From NCBI GenBank assembly GCA_020846875.1, contig JADLDB010000169.1, positions 1 to 64,000 on the forward strand: a stretch of DNA of 64,000 bases, given 5' to 3'. Made by a program: the position numbers and the translations under genes. Origin of the DNA: Myxococcales bacterium (lineage in GTDB: Bacteria > Myxococcota > Myxococcia > Myxococcales > Myxococcaceae). How positions within the stretch are numbered: position 1 is the first letter of the stretch; the number at the start of each line of letters is the position of its first letter. Positions 52,119-61,703 of this stretch are shown here, in pieces. Below the pieces are notes generated by a model, which did not search any database, was not told the DNA's origin, and saw nothing but the letters and a program-made list of their open reading frames with translations.

Positions 52119-53876
52119 ATGACGTCTCGTCGTCCTCTTCGGGTGCTGGGCGTGGCGTTCCGGCGCCGGGACGCAGCAATGATGGCGGTGCTTGCGCTGC
52201 TTTGCGCGACCGCGTGGCTCGGTACGTATCGGAAGTACCCCACCGAGTTGAACACCCCGATTCTCTATGCCTACGCCTTCGACGCCGTGCAGCAGTTGGG
52301 CATGGTGAAGGGCGCTGCCGACCGCGGCCTGAGTTCGCTCGTCGGCGGCGTGAATCCATACCTCGGCTTCCCCGCGGGTGCACGCTGGACCGACTTCCCG
52401 ATGTCGGAGGACATCGTCTATCTCGGGATCGGGTTGGTCTCGCGCGTCCTTGGCCCGCACCTGGGCATGAACCTGTCGTTCATGGGCCTGGCGATCCTCG
52501 CAGCCTGGTGCATGTACCTGGTGGCGAGGCGCCTGCGCTTGTCGCGGATGACGGCAACCCTCGCCGGCGCTCTGTTTGCGATGTCGCCGTACTACTATTG
52601 GCGCAACATTCACCACATCAACCTGGCTGTCTTCTGGTACCTGCCGCTCGTAATTCTGGTGTGGTTGTGGGCGAGCAGTCGTAAAGGGCTCGAGCCGGGT
52701 ACCCGTCGCTTCGCCGTTGCCGCAGGCGTCATGGTGATCGCCGGGTTTCATAGCAACTACTACCTCAACTACGCGCTACAGGTGCTGCTGCTCATCGTCG
52801 TGCTTCAGGCCGCGCGAGGCCACTGGGGGTCGGCGCGCGCGGGTCTCTGGCTCATGCTCATCTCGCTGGGCGTCTTCCTGTTTGCGAACGCCGACACGCT
52901 CATCACCTTTGCGCGGTTCGGCACAAACCCCGAGGCGGTGAACCGGCCCATCAGCGACACGATCCGCTACGGCCTGCGCCCCATGGAGTTGCTGATCCCC
53001 GGCGACCTCCACCGGATCTTCCCGTTGTCCTTGCTCGGGCGGGCCTACCGGCCTCAGGGCACGGGCGAGTTTCCGTCGCCCTTTCTCGGTTTCGTGGGCA
53101 CTATCGGCTTCATCCTGCTGGTCGTTCAGGGGCTGCGTGCACTCTTCTTCGCAGAGGGGAGGGGCATGTCGTCCCGCTTCCTCGGCTTCTCCCTCTGGCT
53201 GATGTGGGTCGGCGTGGCGGGCGGCCTGATGCAGTTCGTGCAGACGATCGTCGGCTTCACGGCGTTTCGCTCCAACAACCGCGTGTCGATCCTGATTCTC
53301 GGTCTCTCGCTCCTCTACGGGGGACGGGGAATCGATCGTCTGCTGCGAAGGCGCAGACCGGTTGTGGCTGCCGGGTGCTGCGCGGCGATCATGCTCTTCG
53401 GGCTGTGGGAGCAGTCTCCGGACGTGCTCAAACTGGGCGACATGGCGCGCGAGCAGAAGGTGACGGATGCGCGCGTGCGTAGTGACGAGAAGTTCGTCGA
53501 GAAGCTCGAGCAGGAGCTTCCCGAGGGAGTAGGCGTCATGCAGTGGCCACCGATGGCCTTCCCCGAAGGTGGCGGCGTCGGCGGGGTCCCCGACTATGAC
53601 TACTTCCGCCCATACCTTTATACCCGCAAGTTCCGGTTCAGCTTCGGCGGCATGAAGGGCCGGCCGGAAGCCGCGTACCCCTACCAGGTGTGGAATCTCA
53701 AGCCGGAGGATGCGATCGCTAGGCTGGACGCGGATGGCTTCAAGGCCGTCATCTTCCACATGGGCGCGGTGGGCGCTGATCGCGTCCGCGCATGGTCGGC
53801 GGCTGCCAGTGTGGTGCGGCCGACGCGTGTGTTTGGATCCGAGTACGGCGACTGGCTCGTCGTGACGTGGCAATGA
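52119..53876 (+). CDS. Integral membrane GT-C-type or dolichyl-phosphate mannosyltransferase-like protein
   Basis: A 585-residue protein with about 11 membrane helices followed by a 130-residue C-terminal extracytoplasmic domain (VMQWPPMAF, YDYFRPYLYTRK). FPMSEDIVYLGIGL, SPYYYWRNIHHINLA and RPMELLIPGDLHR are conserved-looking loops of large membrane glycosyltransferases, with an acidic first loop (TDFPMSED). No single named family is certain. It is 58 bases behind the PIG-V-like gene, has less biased composition than neighbours and probably adds to the same glycan. Confidence 0.65.
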   Translation: MTSRRPLRVLGVAFRRRDAAMMAVLALLCATAWLGTYRKYPTELNTPILYAYAFDAVQQLGMVKGAADRGLSSLVGGVNPYLGFPAGARWTDFPMSEDIVYLGIGLVSRVLGPHLGMNLSFMGLAILAAWCMYLVARRLRLSRMTATLAGALFAMSPYYYWRNIHHINLAVFWYLPLVILVWLWASSRKGLEPGTRRFAVAAGVMVIAGFHSNYYLNYALQVLLLIVVLQAARGHWGSARAGLWLMLISLGVFLFANADTLITFARFGTNPEAVNRPISDTIRYGLRPMELLIPGDLHRIFPLSLLGRAYRPQGTGEFPSPFLGFVGTIGFILLVVQGLRALFFAEGRGMSSRFLGFSLWLMWVGVAGGLMQFVQTIVGFTAFRSNNRVSILILGLSLLYGGRGIDRLLRRRRPVVAAGCCAAIMLFGLWEQSPDVLKLGDMAREQKVTDARVRSDEKFVEKLEQELPEGVGVMQWPPMAFPEGGGVGGVPDYDYFRPYLYTRKFRFSFGGMKGRPEAAYPYQVWNLKPEDAIARLDADGFKAVIFHMGAVGADRVRAWSAAASVVRPTRVFGSEYGDWLVVTWQ

Positions 53877-54716
53877 CTACCGGAAGCGCAGGAAGACCTC
53901 CCAGCCTCCCACGAAGCGCCACCACGGGTTCCTGTGGAACAGCAGCTCGAGGTGGCACGGGGCTTTGAGCGCGTATGCGGCCAGGGTGCGCACCGGGTGG
54001 CTCGCGAACGACGTCTCGACGATCGACGGGCGTGAGGCCTCGAGCACGGCCTGGAGCTGAAACGTCTCGATCACCCGGTTCCAGAAGTCCGGTCCGAGAT
54101 CATGGAGGTGGCCGGGAAAGCCGACGTCGACCCGGCCGAAGGACGCGAAGGGCTGAACATAGGGGGTCCGTGCGTAGAAGAGGCCTCTGGGCGCGACGAG
54201 TCGGAAGAGGCGTTCCATGGTGATCCGGATCTCGGGGACGTGCTCCAGCACGGCGGAGGCGATCACCAGGTCGAAAGATCCGCTCGCCTCGCTCAGTTCC
54301 TTGAGGAGTGTCACGCGCGAGTCGCCGGTGGGTGCGGCGTAGTCGACAACGACGATCTCCGCTGTCGGGGAGATCGCCTTCGAGAGCGAGCCGTCGCCAC
54401 CGCCAAAGTCGAGGATCCGCCGAGGCGTGCAGCGCTTGGCGATATTCTTGGCGAACGCCTGCTTGCCCACGAAGGTCACACCCAGCTCGTTCTGCTGGTA
54501 GTAGCGGGAGTAGTACTCTTCGAGCGCCTCCCGGGTAGGCATGTGGGAAGCAGACGCCAGGCCGCACCGGCGGCAGGTCAACAACCACACGTCTGGTTCT
54601 GCCTGAATCGGAGCCACGCGACGGCGATCCGACGCGCCGCACACGGGGCAGGTCGAACTCGAAATCAGCGCAGTGGCCTGCAGGTGCTTGCTCTCGTGGA
54701 AGGCCGCGGCCCGCAT
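53877..54716 (-). CDS. Zinc-ribbon class I methyltransferase
   Basis: A 279-residue methyltransferase of the kind common in surface-glycan loci. An N-terminal zinc ribbon (CPVCGASD and CRRCGL) precedes LDFGGGDGSLSKA (SAM motif I) and VVVDYAA, IASAVLEHVPE. HDLGPDFWNRV is the later conserved patch. It probably methylates a sugar or dTDP-sugar. The start shares one base with the GT-C gene stop, so the two form an operon on the minus strand facing the plus-strand genes. Confidence 0.85.
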   Translation of the reverse strand: MRAAAFHESKHLQATALISSSTCPVCGASDRRRVAPIQAEPDVWLLTCRRCGLASASHMPTREALEEYYSRYYQQNELGVTFVGKQAFAKNIAKRCTPRRILDFGGGDGSLSKAISPTAEIVVVDYAAPTGDSRVTLLKELSEASGSFDLVIASAVLEHVPEIRITMERLFRLVAPRGLFYARTPYVQPFASFGRVDVGFPGHLHDLGPDFWNRVIETFQLQAVLEASRPSIVETSFASHPVRTLAAYALKAPCHLELLFHRNPWWRFVGGWEVFLRFR

Positions 54717-56083
54717 CAGTTCTTCTCCGCTGCCGGTGCCGGGTCTGCGGCTCCGGCGCTCGCGAAGCCCAAAGCCAGCGCCGCACACCCCAGTACGAGA
54801 AAGTGGTGGTTGCAGAACGCGTGCTTCGAGAAGCTGAAGAAGACGGAGAGGACCAGAGCGCAGGCGAGCGCAAACCCCGCCGGCCCCCGCGCCCCCTTCC
54901 AGGCGACGAGCGCATAGGCGGGGATCATCAGCACCAACTGGATGTAGAGCGGCCACACTGGCTTGCCGTTCACCGCCGTCGCGGCCAAGAAGCTCAGCGC
55001 TTCGGGCCTGAACGGGTGTCCGCTGACGGTGTTGGAGCCGATCAGCGCCTTCGGGTTCCACAGCAGCCAGGGCAGGTTGATGACGAGCGCCACGATGATG
55101 GCCTCGCCGACGAAGCGCAGGACCTTCTTCCGGTCCCAGGGCGGAGGGACGAGGAGCAGCCCCAGCGGCATCAGGAAGACCATGTACTGCTTGGCGCACA
55201 CGAGGGCGCCGAAGGCGAAGGCGGTCCACTTCGGTTGCCTCGCGGCACACCACAGGGTGATGCCCATCAGGCCGATGATGTAGGCGTCGGTCCACGCCTG
55301 CTCGAGGACGAACAGCACGCGGGGCGTGGTGAGCAGCAGCACCGCCGCCAGCACGCCGTACTTCCCACGGCCCCACAGCAGCGCCGCGCCGGCCAGCACC
55401 ATCAGGCCGAGGTTGGCCCAGCGCATGTCGCCGAAGATCCAGCCGATGCCCGAGAGCATCAGCGACAACGGCGGGTAGGGGAAACCGGTGCGGACCCACT
55501 CCGAGTCCGCCATGTCCGGCGCGTACCAGAGCGTGTGCTTGTAGAGGTTGGGCATCCACACCACGAAGGGGTTGTCGCCGTGGGCCAGGGCCTTCAAGGC
55601 GTGGTGGGTCCACGCATAGACGTCGATGAAGGGATCCGGTGAGGCCTTGATCAGCCAGGATCCCAGGATCCAGAAGGCCACCAGGAACGCCACCCCATGC
55701 AGACGTCCCAGCCATGGCCCCTTCGCCAGCAGGCTCGCGGCCAGCACGGCGAAGGGCAGCAACGTTGCGGTGTAGTCCGTGAAGCTGACGCCGCGCAGAT
55801 AGATGCCCGGGGGTGCCGAAGCGAGCTGGCTCAGTTGGTACGCGGTGGCAAGGCCGCCGAGTCCGACGAGGACTCCCTTCTCAAAGAGCGCTGGCCCGCG
55901 CGCCTGTGACAGCAGCACCCCCATCACCAGCATGCCCAGGGCGACCGCGAGGTGCCGGATGGCGACAGGATGGAGCGCGCCGTTCGACGCCTGGATGGCC
56001 TGCCCCAGCGTGAAGACGGCCACCAGCGCGCAAGCGGCAGCGATGCCCCCTGCTTCCTGCCGCTTGCTCATCGAGAGGCTCAT
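54716..56083 (-). CDS. GT87-like integral membrane glycosyltransferase
   Basis: A 455-residue protein with about 11 to 12 helices. DVYAWTHHALKALAHGDNPF, TGFPYPPLSLML and EQAWTDAYIIGLMG are conserved patterns of DUF2029/GT87 enzymes that use polyprenyl-phosphate mannose or arabinose. ATG at 56083 is preferred to an upstream ATG, which would leave a polar N-terminus; another ATG 12 bases later is possible. It is divergent from the aminotransferase with 85 bases between starts. It probably adds a sugar to the lipid-linked surface glycan. Confidence 0.82.
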   Translation of the reverse strand: MSLSMSKRQEAGGIAAACALVAVFTLGQAIQASNGALHPVAIRHLAVALGMLVMGVLLSQARGPALFEKGVLVGLGGLATAYQLSQLASAPPGIYLRGVSFTDYTATLLPFAVLAASLLAKGPWLGRLHGVAFLVAFWILGSWLIKASPDPFIDVYAWTHHALKALAHGDNPFVVWMPNLYKHTLWYAPDMADSEWVRTGFPYPPLSLMLSGIGWIFGDMRWANLGLMVLAGAALLWGRGKYGVLAAVLLLTTPRVLFVLEQAWTDAYIIGLMGITLWCAARQPKWTAFAFGALVCAKQYMVFLMPLGLLLVPPPWDRKKVLRFVGEAIIVALVINLPWLLWNPKALIGSNTVSGHPFRPEALSFLAATAVNGKPVWPLYIQLVLMIPAYALVAWKGARGPAGFALACALVLSVFFSFSKHAFCNHHFLVLGCAALALGFASAGAADPAPAAEKN

Positions 56084-56168
56084 GGGCAGGGGGTGCTGCC
56101 ACAGTGGACCCCTCGGCACAACCGCCGTGCTTCGGTCCTCGGGGAGGCTGTGCTACGCGGAACGCTCC

Positions 56169-57302
56169 GTGAGCGCGTCGATCCCCTTCAACAAGCCCGT
56201 GCACCTGGGTACGGAGTTGGACGCCATCGCCCAGGCGATCCACGTCTCCGCGCACACCGCTGGTGGCGGTCCCTTCGGCAAGAAGTGCGAGGAGCGGCTC
56301 GAAGGTCTGCTGAAGGCCCGGACGCTGCTGGTGACCTCCTGCACGCACGCGCTGGAGATGGCGGGGATGCTGCTGGGCCTGAAGCCCGGCGACGAGTTCA
56401 TCGTCCCGTCCTTCACCTTCGTTTCCACCGCCAACGCCTTCCTCCTGCGCGGCGCGAAGCCGGTCTTCGTGGACTGCGACCTCGACGGGAACATCGATCT
56501 GGCCGACGTGCAGCGATCGATCACCCCCCGCACGAAGGCGATCGTCGCCGTGCACTACGCGGGCAGCTCGTGCGACATGCGGCGGCTGTTGGAGCTCGCC
56601 GGGCAGATCCCCGTGGTGGAGGACGCCGCGCAGTCGATCACCGCCACCTTCGACGGCAAGCCGCTGGGCACCTTCGGTGCGATGGGGGCCTTGAGCTTCC
56701 ACGAGACGAAGAACATCGGCTCGGGGGAGGGCGGGGCGTTGATCGTCAACGATCCACGCTTCGTCGAGCGCGCGGAGTACATCCGCGACAAGGGGACCAA
56801 TCGTCGTCGGTTCCTGAACGGCCTGGTGGACAAGTACACGTGGGTCGACGAGGGCTCGAGCTACGTCCTGTCGGATCTCAACGCGGCGTACCTGTGGACC
56901 CAGTTGGTGGCGCTCGAGCAGATCCAGGCGCGGCGCCGGGCGATCTACGAGCGCTACGAGGCCGAGCTGGGGCCGCTGGCCGCGAAGCTGGGGGTGCATG
57001 TGGTGAGCCCAAGCCCGCACGTCAAGGGTAACCAGCACCTCTTCGCCCTGGTGATGAACTCGCTCGAGCAGCGCAGCCGCTTCATCACGCACATGAAGGA
57101 TCGCGGAGTGATGACGCCGTTCCACTACGTGGCGCTGCACAAGTCGCCGATGGGCGCGAAGCTGCACGACGGACGCGCGCTGCCGGTGACCGAGCGGCTG
57201 TCCGACGGGCTGGTGCGCTTCCCCCTCTTCTACAACCTGACCGACGCCGACCTCGAACGGGTGATCGCCGCGGCCCAAGAGTTCCTGCATGGCGCGGCCT
57301 GA
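56169..57302 (+). CDS. wecE: dTDP-4-amino-4,6-dideoxygalactose transaminase (WecE type)
   Basis: A 377-residue DegT/DnrJ/EryC1-type PLP aminotransferase that adds an amino group to C4 of dTDP-4-keto-6-deoxy-D-glucose. The start GTG 56169 gives SIPFNKPVHLGTELD, a WecE hallmark. FVSTANAFLLRGAKPVFVD, VVEDAAQS and the PLP Lys 181 in SFHETKNIGSG agree closely with E. coli WecE, as do VDKYTWVDEGSSYVLSDLNAAYL and the length. Substrate from RmlA and RmlB, both encoded nearby. Overlaps the downstream glycosyltransferase by 14 bases. Confidence 0.9.
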   Translation: MSASIPFNKPVHLGTELDAIAQAIHVSAHTAGGGPFGKKCEERLEGLLKARTLLVTSCTHALEMAGMLLGLKPGDEFIVPSFTFVSTANAFLLRGAKPVFVDCDLDGNIDLADVQRSITPRTKAIVAVHYAGSSCDMRRLLELAGQIPVVEDAAQSITATFDGKPLGTFGAMGALSFHETKNIGSGEGGALIVNDPRFVERAEYIRDKGTNRRRFLNGLVDKYTWVDEGSSYVLSDLNAAYLWTQLVALEQIQARRRAIYERYEAELGPLAAKLGVHVVSPSPHVKGNQHLFALVMNSLEQRSRFITHMKDRGVMTPFHYVALHKSPMGAKLHDGRALPVTERLSDGLVRFPLFYNLTDADLERVIAAAQEFLHGAA

Positions 57303-58248
57303 GCTCCTGTCGGTCGTCATCCCCTGCTATCGATCCGTCGGCTACCTGGAGAAGACCGTCGACGAGCTGGTGAAGGCCTTGGACGGGTGGTGTCCGTTCG
57401 AGATCGTCCTGGTCAACGACGGCTCGCCCGACGACGTGCAGACGGTGATCGAGGCGCTGGCGAAGAGGGAGCCGCGGATCCGCTACCTGGAGATGGGCAA
57501 CAACCACGGGCAGCACTTCGCGACGCTGCGGGGCTTCGAGCTGACGCGTGGCGACTGCGTGGTGACGGTGGATGACGACGGTCAGAATCCGCCCGATGCG
57601 GTGAAGCTGGTAGCGGAGAAGCTGGTCGGCGAAGGCCTCGACGTGGTGTACGGCGCGTTTCACGCGACGGCCCAGACGGCGTTTCGGCGGCTGGCCTCGG
57701 GCGCGAACCGGTGGATGACGAAGCATACGCTGGGGAACCTGAAGGGCATCGCGCTGTCCAACGTTCGGGCCGTGCGCGGCCAGCTCGCACGGGTGGTGGC
57801 GCAGGCCAGCAACAGCACGCCGTACATCGACGCGCTCTTGTGGAGGTCGACGAAGCGGATCGGGCAGGTGCTGGTCGAGCAGCGCTCCCGGGCGGACGGG
57901 GCCAGCACTTACACGCTGTGGAAGTTGATCAAGCTGTGGATGTCGCACTTGACCTTGCTGACGATCCTGCCGCTGCAGGTCGCCAGCATCGGCTCGCTCG
58001 TCGTGGCTGTGCTGGGGTTCCTGATCGGGCTGGCGCAGTTGATCCGAGTGCTGGTGGAGGGCGGCGCGCCACCGGGGTGGCTGTCGCTGTTCCTGATGAC
58101 TTCGGTGCTCTTCTCGGTGCTGTTCCTGTTCCTGGCGATCGTCGGGACGTACGTGGGGCGGGTGTACGTGGAGCTCAACGCACGAGGCCTCGACTGGGTG
58201 CGCTCGAGCTCGGACCAGGAGCGAGGCGAGCGGAAGCCGCCGGTCTAA
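57289..58248 (+). CDS. Membrane-anchored GT2 (polyprenyl-phosphate glycosyltransferase)
   Basis: A 319-residue enzyme of the DPM1/GtrB/ArnC class. LSVVIPCYRSVGYLEKT, VLVNDGSPDD and VTVDDDGQNPPDAV form the nucleotide-sugar and metal sites, with two C-terminal membrane helices at about 228-250 and 262-285. It moves a sugar from a nucleotide donor to polyprenyl phosphate, which supplies the GT-C enzymes in this locus. It overlaps the WecE-type gene by 14 bases, so the pair is translationally coupled and it may use the amino sugar. Confidence 0.88.
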   Translation: MARPELLSVVIPCYRSVGYLEKTVDELVKALDGWCPFEIVLVNDGSPDDVQTVIEALAKREPRIRYLEMGNNHGQHFATLRGFELTRGDCVVTVDDDGQNPPDAVKLVAEKLVGEGLDVVYGAFHATAQTAFRRLASGANRWMTKHTLGNLKGIALSNVRAVRGQLARVVAQASNSTPYIDALLWRSTKRIGQVLVEQRSRADGASTYTLWKLIKLWMSHLTLLTILPLQVASIGSLVVAVLGFLIGLAQLIRVLVEGGAPPGWLSLFLMTSVLFSVLFLFLAIVGTYVGRVYVELNARGLDWVRSSSDQERGERKPPV

Positions 58249-58299
58249 CCCTGGCGCCAGCGCGCGGAGAGTAAGTCGAGCGAATTGAACACTACGCTA

Positions 58300-58848
58300 C
58301 TACGCGAAGGCCGGCAGGCGAGCGACGTCCTTGAGCAACGGCGCCGCGAGGTCCTTCTTCGACAGCAGCGGCTCCTTCACCGGCCACTCGATGCCGAACG
58401 CCGGCTCATCCCAGCGCACCGCCTGCTCGCAGTCCGGCGCGTACACCTCGGTGCACTTGTAGACGAAGTCCGCCACGTCGCTGAGCACGCAGAAGCCGTG
58501 GGCGAAGCCGGGCGGAATCCACAGCTGCTTCTTGTTCGACTCGGAGAGCTCCAGGCCGAACCACTTCCCGAAGGTGGGGGATCCTCGGCGAACGTCGACG
58601 GCCACGTCCCACACCGCGCCGCGCGGCACCCAGACGAGCTTCCCCTGGTCCCTGGGGTGTTGGAAGTGCAGCCCGCGCAGGGTGCCCTTCTGCGAGCGCG
58701 ACCAGTTGTCCTGCACGAAGTTCCCCGGCACGCCCATCGCCGCGTACTTCGCCGCGTTGAAGGTCTCGAGGAAGAAGCCGCGGGGATCCTCGAAGACCCT
58801 GGGCTCCAGCACCTTGAGCCCCGAAAGGGGAGTGTCGGACACGTTCAC
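58300..58848 (-). CDS. rmlC: dTDP-4-dehydrorhamnose 3,5-epimerase
   Basis: A 182-residue cupin-fold enzyme from GTG 58848. [31 protein letters not shown] and the substrate-binding [31 protein letters not shown] are family signatures, including the catalytic His in LRGLHF. It makes dTDP-4-keto-L-rhamnose. GTGA overlap with rmlA stop makes it the last gene of the rmlBDAC operon. Confidence 0.95.
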   Translation of the reverse strand: MNVSDTPLSGLKVLEPRVFEDPRGFFLETFNAAKYAAMGVPGNFVQDNWSRSQKGTLRGLHFQHPRDQGKLVWVPRGAVWDVAVDVRRGSPTFGKWFGLELSESNKKQLWIPPGFAHGFCVLSDVADFVYKCTEVYAPDCEQAVRWDEPAFGIEWPVKEPLLSKKDLAAPLLKDVARLPAFA

Positions 58849-59726
58849 TTGAGGGCCGCCTTCGCGCTCAGGAGGCTCAGCAGGTACTTCCCGTACTCGT
58901 TCTTCTTCATCGGCTCGGCCAGCTTCTCCAGCTGCGCGTCGTCGATGTACTTCATGAACCAGGCGATCTCCTCCAGGCACGCCACCTTGAGGCCGGTGCG
59001 CTGCTCGATGATCTGAATGAAGGTCGACGCCTCCATCAACGACTCGTGGGTGCCGGTGTCCAGCCAGGCGAAGCCGCGGCCCATCACCTCCACCGTCAGC
59101 TGCTTCTTGCGCAGGTACTCCGCGTTGACGTCGGTGATCTCCAGCTCGCCGCGCGCCGACGGCTTCAGGTGCTTGGCGATGTCCAGCACGTCGTTGTCGT
59201 AGAAATACAGGCCCGTCACCGCGTAGTTCGACTTCGGCGCCTTCGGCTTCTCTTCGATCGACACCGCGCGGTAGTTCGCGTCGAGCTCCACCACCCCGTA
59301 GCGCTCCGGGTCCTTCACCCAGTAGCCGAACACGGTGGCGCCCTTCGTCAGCTTCGCCGCGCGCTGGACGATGCCGGTGAAGCGATCGCCGAAGAAGATG
59401 TTGTCACCCAGCACCAGCGACGCCGAGTCCTTCCCCACGAAGTCGCGCCCGATGATGAACGCCTGCGCCAGGCCTTCAGGCCGCGGCTGCTCCGCGTAGC
59501 TGAAGGACACACCCCACTGGCTCCCGTCGCCGAGCAACTCCCGGAAGCGCGGCAGATCCTGCGGGGTGGAGATGATCAGGATCTCCCGGATGCCCGCCAG
59601 CATCAGCGTGCTGATCGGGTAGTACACCATCGGCTTGTCGTAGATGGGCAAGAGCTGCTTCGAGACGACGCGCGTGAGCGGGTAGAGGCGGGTGCCGGAC
59701 CCCCCCGCGAGGACGATGCCCTTCAT
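58845..59726 (-). CDS. rmlA: Glucose-1-phosphate thymidylyltransferase
   Basis: A 293-residue nucleotidyltransferase that makes dTDP-glucose, the entry to rhamnose and to the amino sugar. [17 protein letters not shown] is the nucleotide-binding start, then [28 protein letters not shown] and a closing [11 protein letters not shown]. It is regular length. It overlaps rmlD by four bases and rmlC by four bases. Confidence 0.96.
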   Translation of the reverse strand: MKGIVLAGGSGTRLYPLTRVVSKQLLPIYDKPMVYYPISTLMLAGIREILIISTPQDLPRFRELLGDGSQWGVSFSYAEQPRPEGLAQAFIIGRDFVGKDSASLVLGDNIFFGDRFTGIVQRAAKLTKGATVFGYWVKDPERYGVVELDANYRAVSIEEKPKAPKSNYAVTGLYFYDNDVLDIAKHLKPSARGELEITDVNAEYLRKKQLTVEVMGRGFAWLDTGTHESLMEASTFIQIIEQRTGLKVACLEEIAWFMKYIDDAQLEKLAEPMKKNEYGKYLLSLLSAKAALK

Positions 59727-60625
59727 GTGGACACCTTTCGGAATTCGTCGTGGAAGCGCTCGAGGGACTCGTCGAGCGCGAGCGGCTGGTGGGCGAGCGC
59801 CTCCGCCGTCCTCGTCACCACGAGGCCGCTCTTTGCGGGGCGGGGGCTCAAGAGCTTCACGTCGGCCATGCGGCTGGGCTGAATGAGTGCCGCGTCGAAG
59901 CCGAAACGTTCACACAGCTTCTTCCCGAAGGTGACCCGGTCCACCACCGACGCGCCGCAGGTGTGCCAGATGCCCGGCAGCGCCTTCTCCGCCAGGTCCG
60001 CCAGCATCTGCGCCACGTTGAGCGCCAGCGACGGCGACACCCACTGATCCTCGAACAGCTTCACCGTCTGGCCCTTCGACAGCGTGTCCACCAGCCAGCT
60101 GCCGAAGTTCTTCTGCCCGGCGGCCGGCCAGCCGTAGACGACGGCGGTGCGGGCGATGGCCCACCTGTCCTTCTCGCACAGCGCGCGCACCGCCGCTTCG
60201 CCCGCGTGCTTGCTGAGCGCGTACACGCCGCGCGGGTTGGGAAGGGCGTCGACGTCGTAGGGCCCGGCGTCGCCGTCGAAGACGTAGTCGGTGGAGACGT
60301 GGACGACGTGCGAGCCGGCCACGCGCGCGGCCCTGCTCAGCGTGGCGACGCCCTCGACGTTGGCGGTCCAGGCCTTCGCCGGCTCCCGCTCGCAGCCGTC
60401 GACGTCGGTCATCGCCGCGCAGTTGATGATCACCTCGGGCTTGGTGACCTCGATGGTCATGGTGACGCGCTCGGCCTCGGACAGGTCGAGCGACACCCAC
60501 GGCACCTTCGACGTCACCCGCACAGGGCCGCGGCCCATGGCGGTGACACGGTGCTCGCGCCGCAACAACTCCGCCACCAGGCGGCTGCCCACCAGCCCAT
60601 TCGCGCCGACGACCAGGGCCCGCAT
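59723..60625 (-). CDS. rmlD: dTDP-4-dehydrorhamnose reductase
   Basis: A 300-residue short-chain dehydrogenase. The N-terminal [12 protein letters not shown] binds NAD(P)[13 protein letters not shown] and [12 protein letters not shown] are family blocks and YALSKHAGE has the catalytic Tyr-x3-Lys. It reduces dTDP-4-keto-L-rhamnose to dTDP-L-rhamnose, last step of the pathway. Three bases separate it from rmlB. Confidence 0.94.
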   Translation of the reverse strand: MRALVVGANGLVGSRLVAELLRREHRVTAMGRGPVRVTSKVPWVSLDLSEAERVTMTIEVTKPEVIINCAAMTDVDGCEREPAKAWTANVEGVATLSRAARVAGSHVVHVSTDYVFDGDAGPYDVDALPNPRGVYALSKHAGEAAVRALCEKDRWAIARTAVVYGWPAAGQKNFGSWLVDTLSKGQTVKLFEDQWVSPSLALNVAQMLADLAEKALPGIWHTCGASVVDRVTFGKKLCERFGFDAALIQPSRMADVKLLSPRPAKSGLVVTRTAEALAHQPLALDESLERFHDEFRKVST

Positions 60626-60628
60626 CGC

Positions 60629-61648
60629 TCACCCCTGCAGGCGGTGCGCGTACTGCGAGTCGAAGTACGTCTTGTACGCGCCCGACATCACGCGCTCCCA
60701 CCACGGGCGGTTGTCGAGGTACCACTTCACCGTCTCGGCGAGGCCCTTCTCGAAGGTGTGCGCAGGGGTCCACCCCAGCTCGCGTTTGATCTTCGAGGCG
60801 TCGATCGCGTACCGCTTGTCGTGGCCGGGGCGATCGGTCACGTATTTGATCAGCGACTCCGGCTTGCCCACCGCCGCGAGGATCATCTTCACGATCTGGA
60901 TGTTCTCGCGCTCGGAGTTCCCTCCGATGTTGTAAACGCCGCCCTTCTGGCCCTTCTCCAGCGCCAGGGTGAGTGCGGCGCAGTGATCTTCCACCTGCAG
61001 CCAGTCGCGCACGTTCTTCCCGTCGCCGTAGACGGGCAGCGGCTTGTCGGCGAGCGCGTTGGCGATCATCAGGGGGATCAGCTTCTCGGGGAACTGGTAC
61101 GGGCCGTAGTTGTTGGAGCAGCGGGTGACGACGACGTCGAGCCCGAAGGTGTGCTCGTAGGCCAGGGTGATGAGATCCGCCGACGCCTTCGACGCGGAGT
61201 AGGGCGAAGACGGATCGAGCGGCGTGGTCTCCGTGAAGAGGCCGGTAGGCCCCAGCGAGCCGTACACCTCGTCGGTGGACACCATGAGGAAGCGGGACAG
61301 CTTCGCGTGGCGGGCGGCCTCCAGGAGCACGTTGGTGCCCAGCACGTTGGCGACGATGAAGGCCTCCGGCCCGAGGATGGAGCGATCCACGTGGCTCTCG
61401 GCCGCGAGGTGCATGATCGCGTCCACCTTGTGCTGGAAGATCAGGTGGTCGATCAGCTCCCGGTTGCCGATGTCGCCCTTCACGAAGACGTGCTTCGGGT
61501 CCTTCTCGAGCTCGGTGAGGTTCTCCAGGTTGCCGGCGTAGGTCAGCTTGTCGAGGTTGACGACCGTCCACGCCGGGCGGTGCTTCCGCAGGTACTTGAC
61601 CAGGTTGGAGCCGATGAAGCCGCAGCCACCGGTGACGAGGACGTTCAT
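60629..61648 (-). CDS. rmlB: dTDP-glucose 4,6-dehydratase
   Basis: A 339-residue extended SDR. The start at ATG 61648 gives MNVLVTGGCGFIGSNLVKYL. HLAAESHVDRSI, STDEVYGSLG and YSASKASADL with Tyr-x3-Lys and RCSNNYGPYQFPEKL are signatures of RmlB. It makes dTDP-4-keto-6-deoxy-D-glucose, used by RmlC/RmlD and also the substrate of the WecE-type aminotransferase in this locus. It heads the rmlBDAC operon, read toward lower coordinates. Confidence 0.96.
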   Translation of the reverse strand: MNVLVTGGCGFIGSNLVKYLRKHRPAWTVVNLDKLTYAGNLENLTELEKDPKHVFVKGDIGNRELIDHLIFQHKVDAIMHLAAESHVDRSILGPEAFIVANVLGTNVLLEAARHAKLSRFLMVSTDEVYGSLGPTGLFTETTPLDPSSPYSASKASADLITLAYEHTFGLDVVVTRCSNNYGPYQFPEKLIPLMIANALADKPLPVYGDGKNVRDWLQVEDHCAALTLALEKGQKGGVYNIGGNSERENIQIVKMILAAVGKPESLIKYVTDRPGHDKRYAIDASKIKRELGWTPAHTFEKGLAETVKWYLDNRPWWERVMSGAYKTYFDSQYAHRLQG

Positions 61649-61703
61649 GTTCGGGCGCGTAGTGGGGAGCCCGTGACCGGTCAAGCGCGGCGTGCTGCGG
61701 GAG

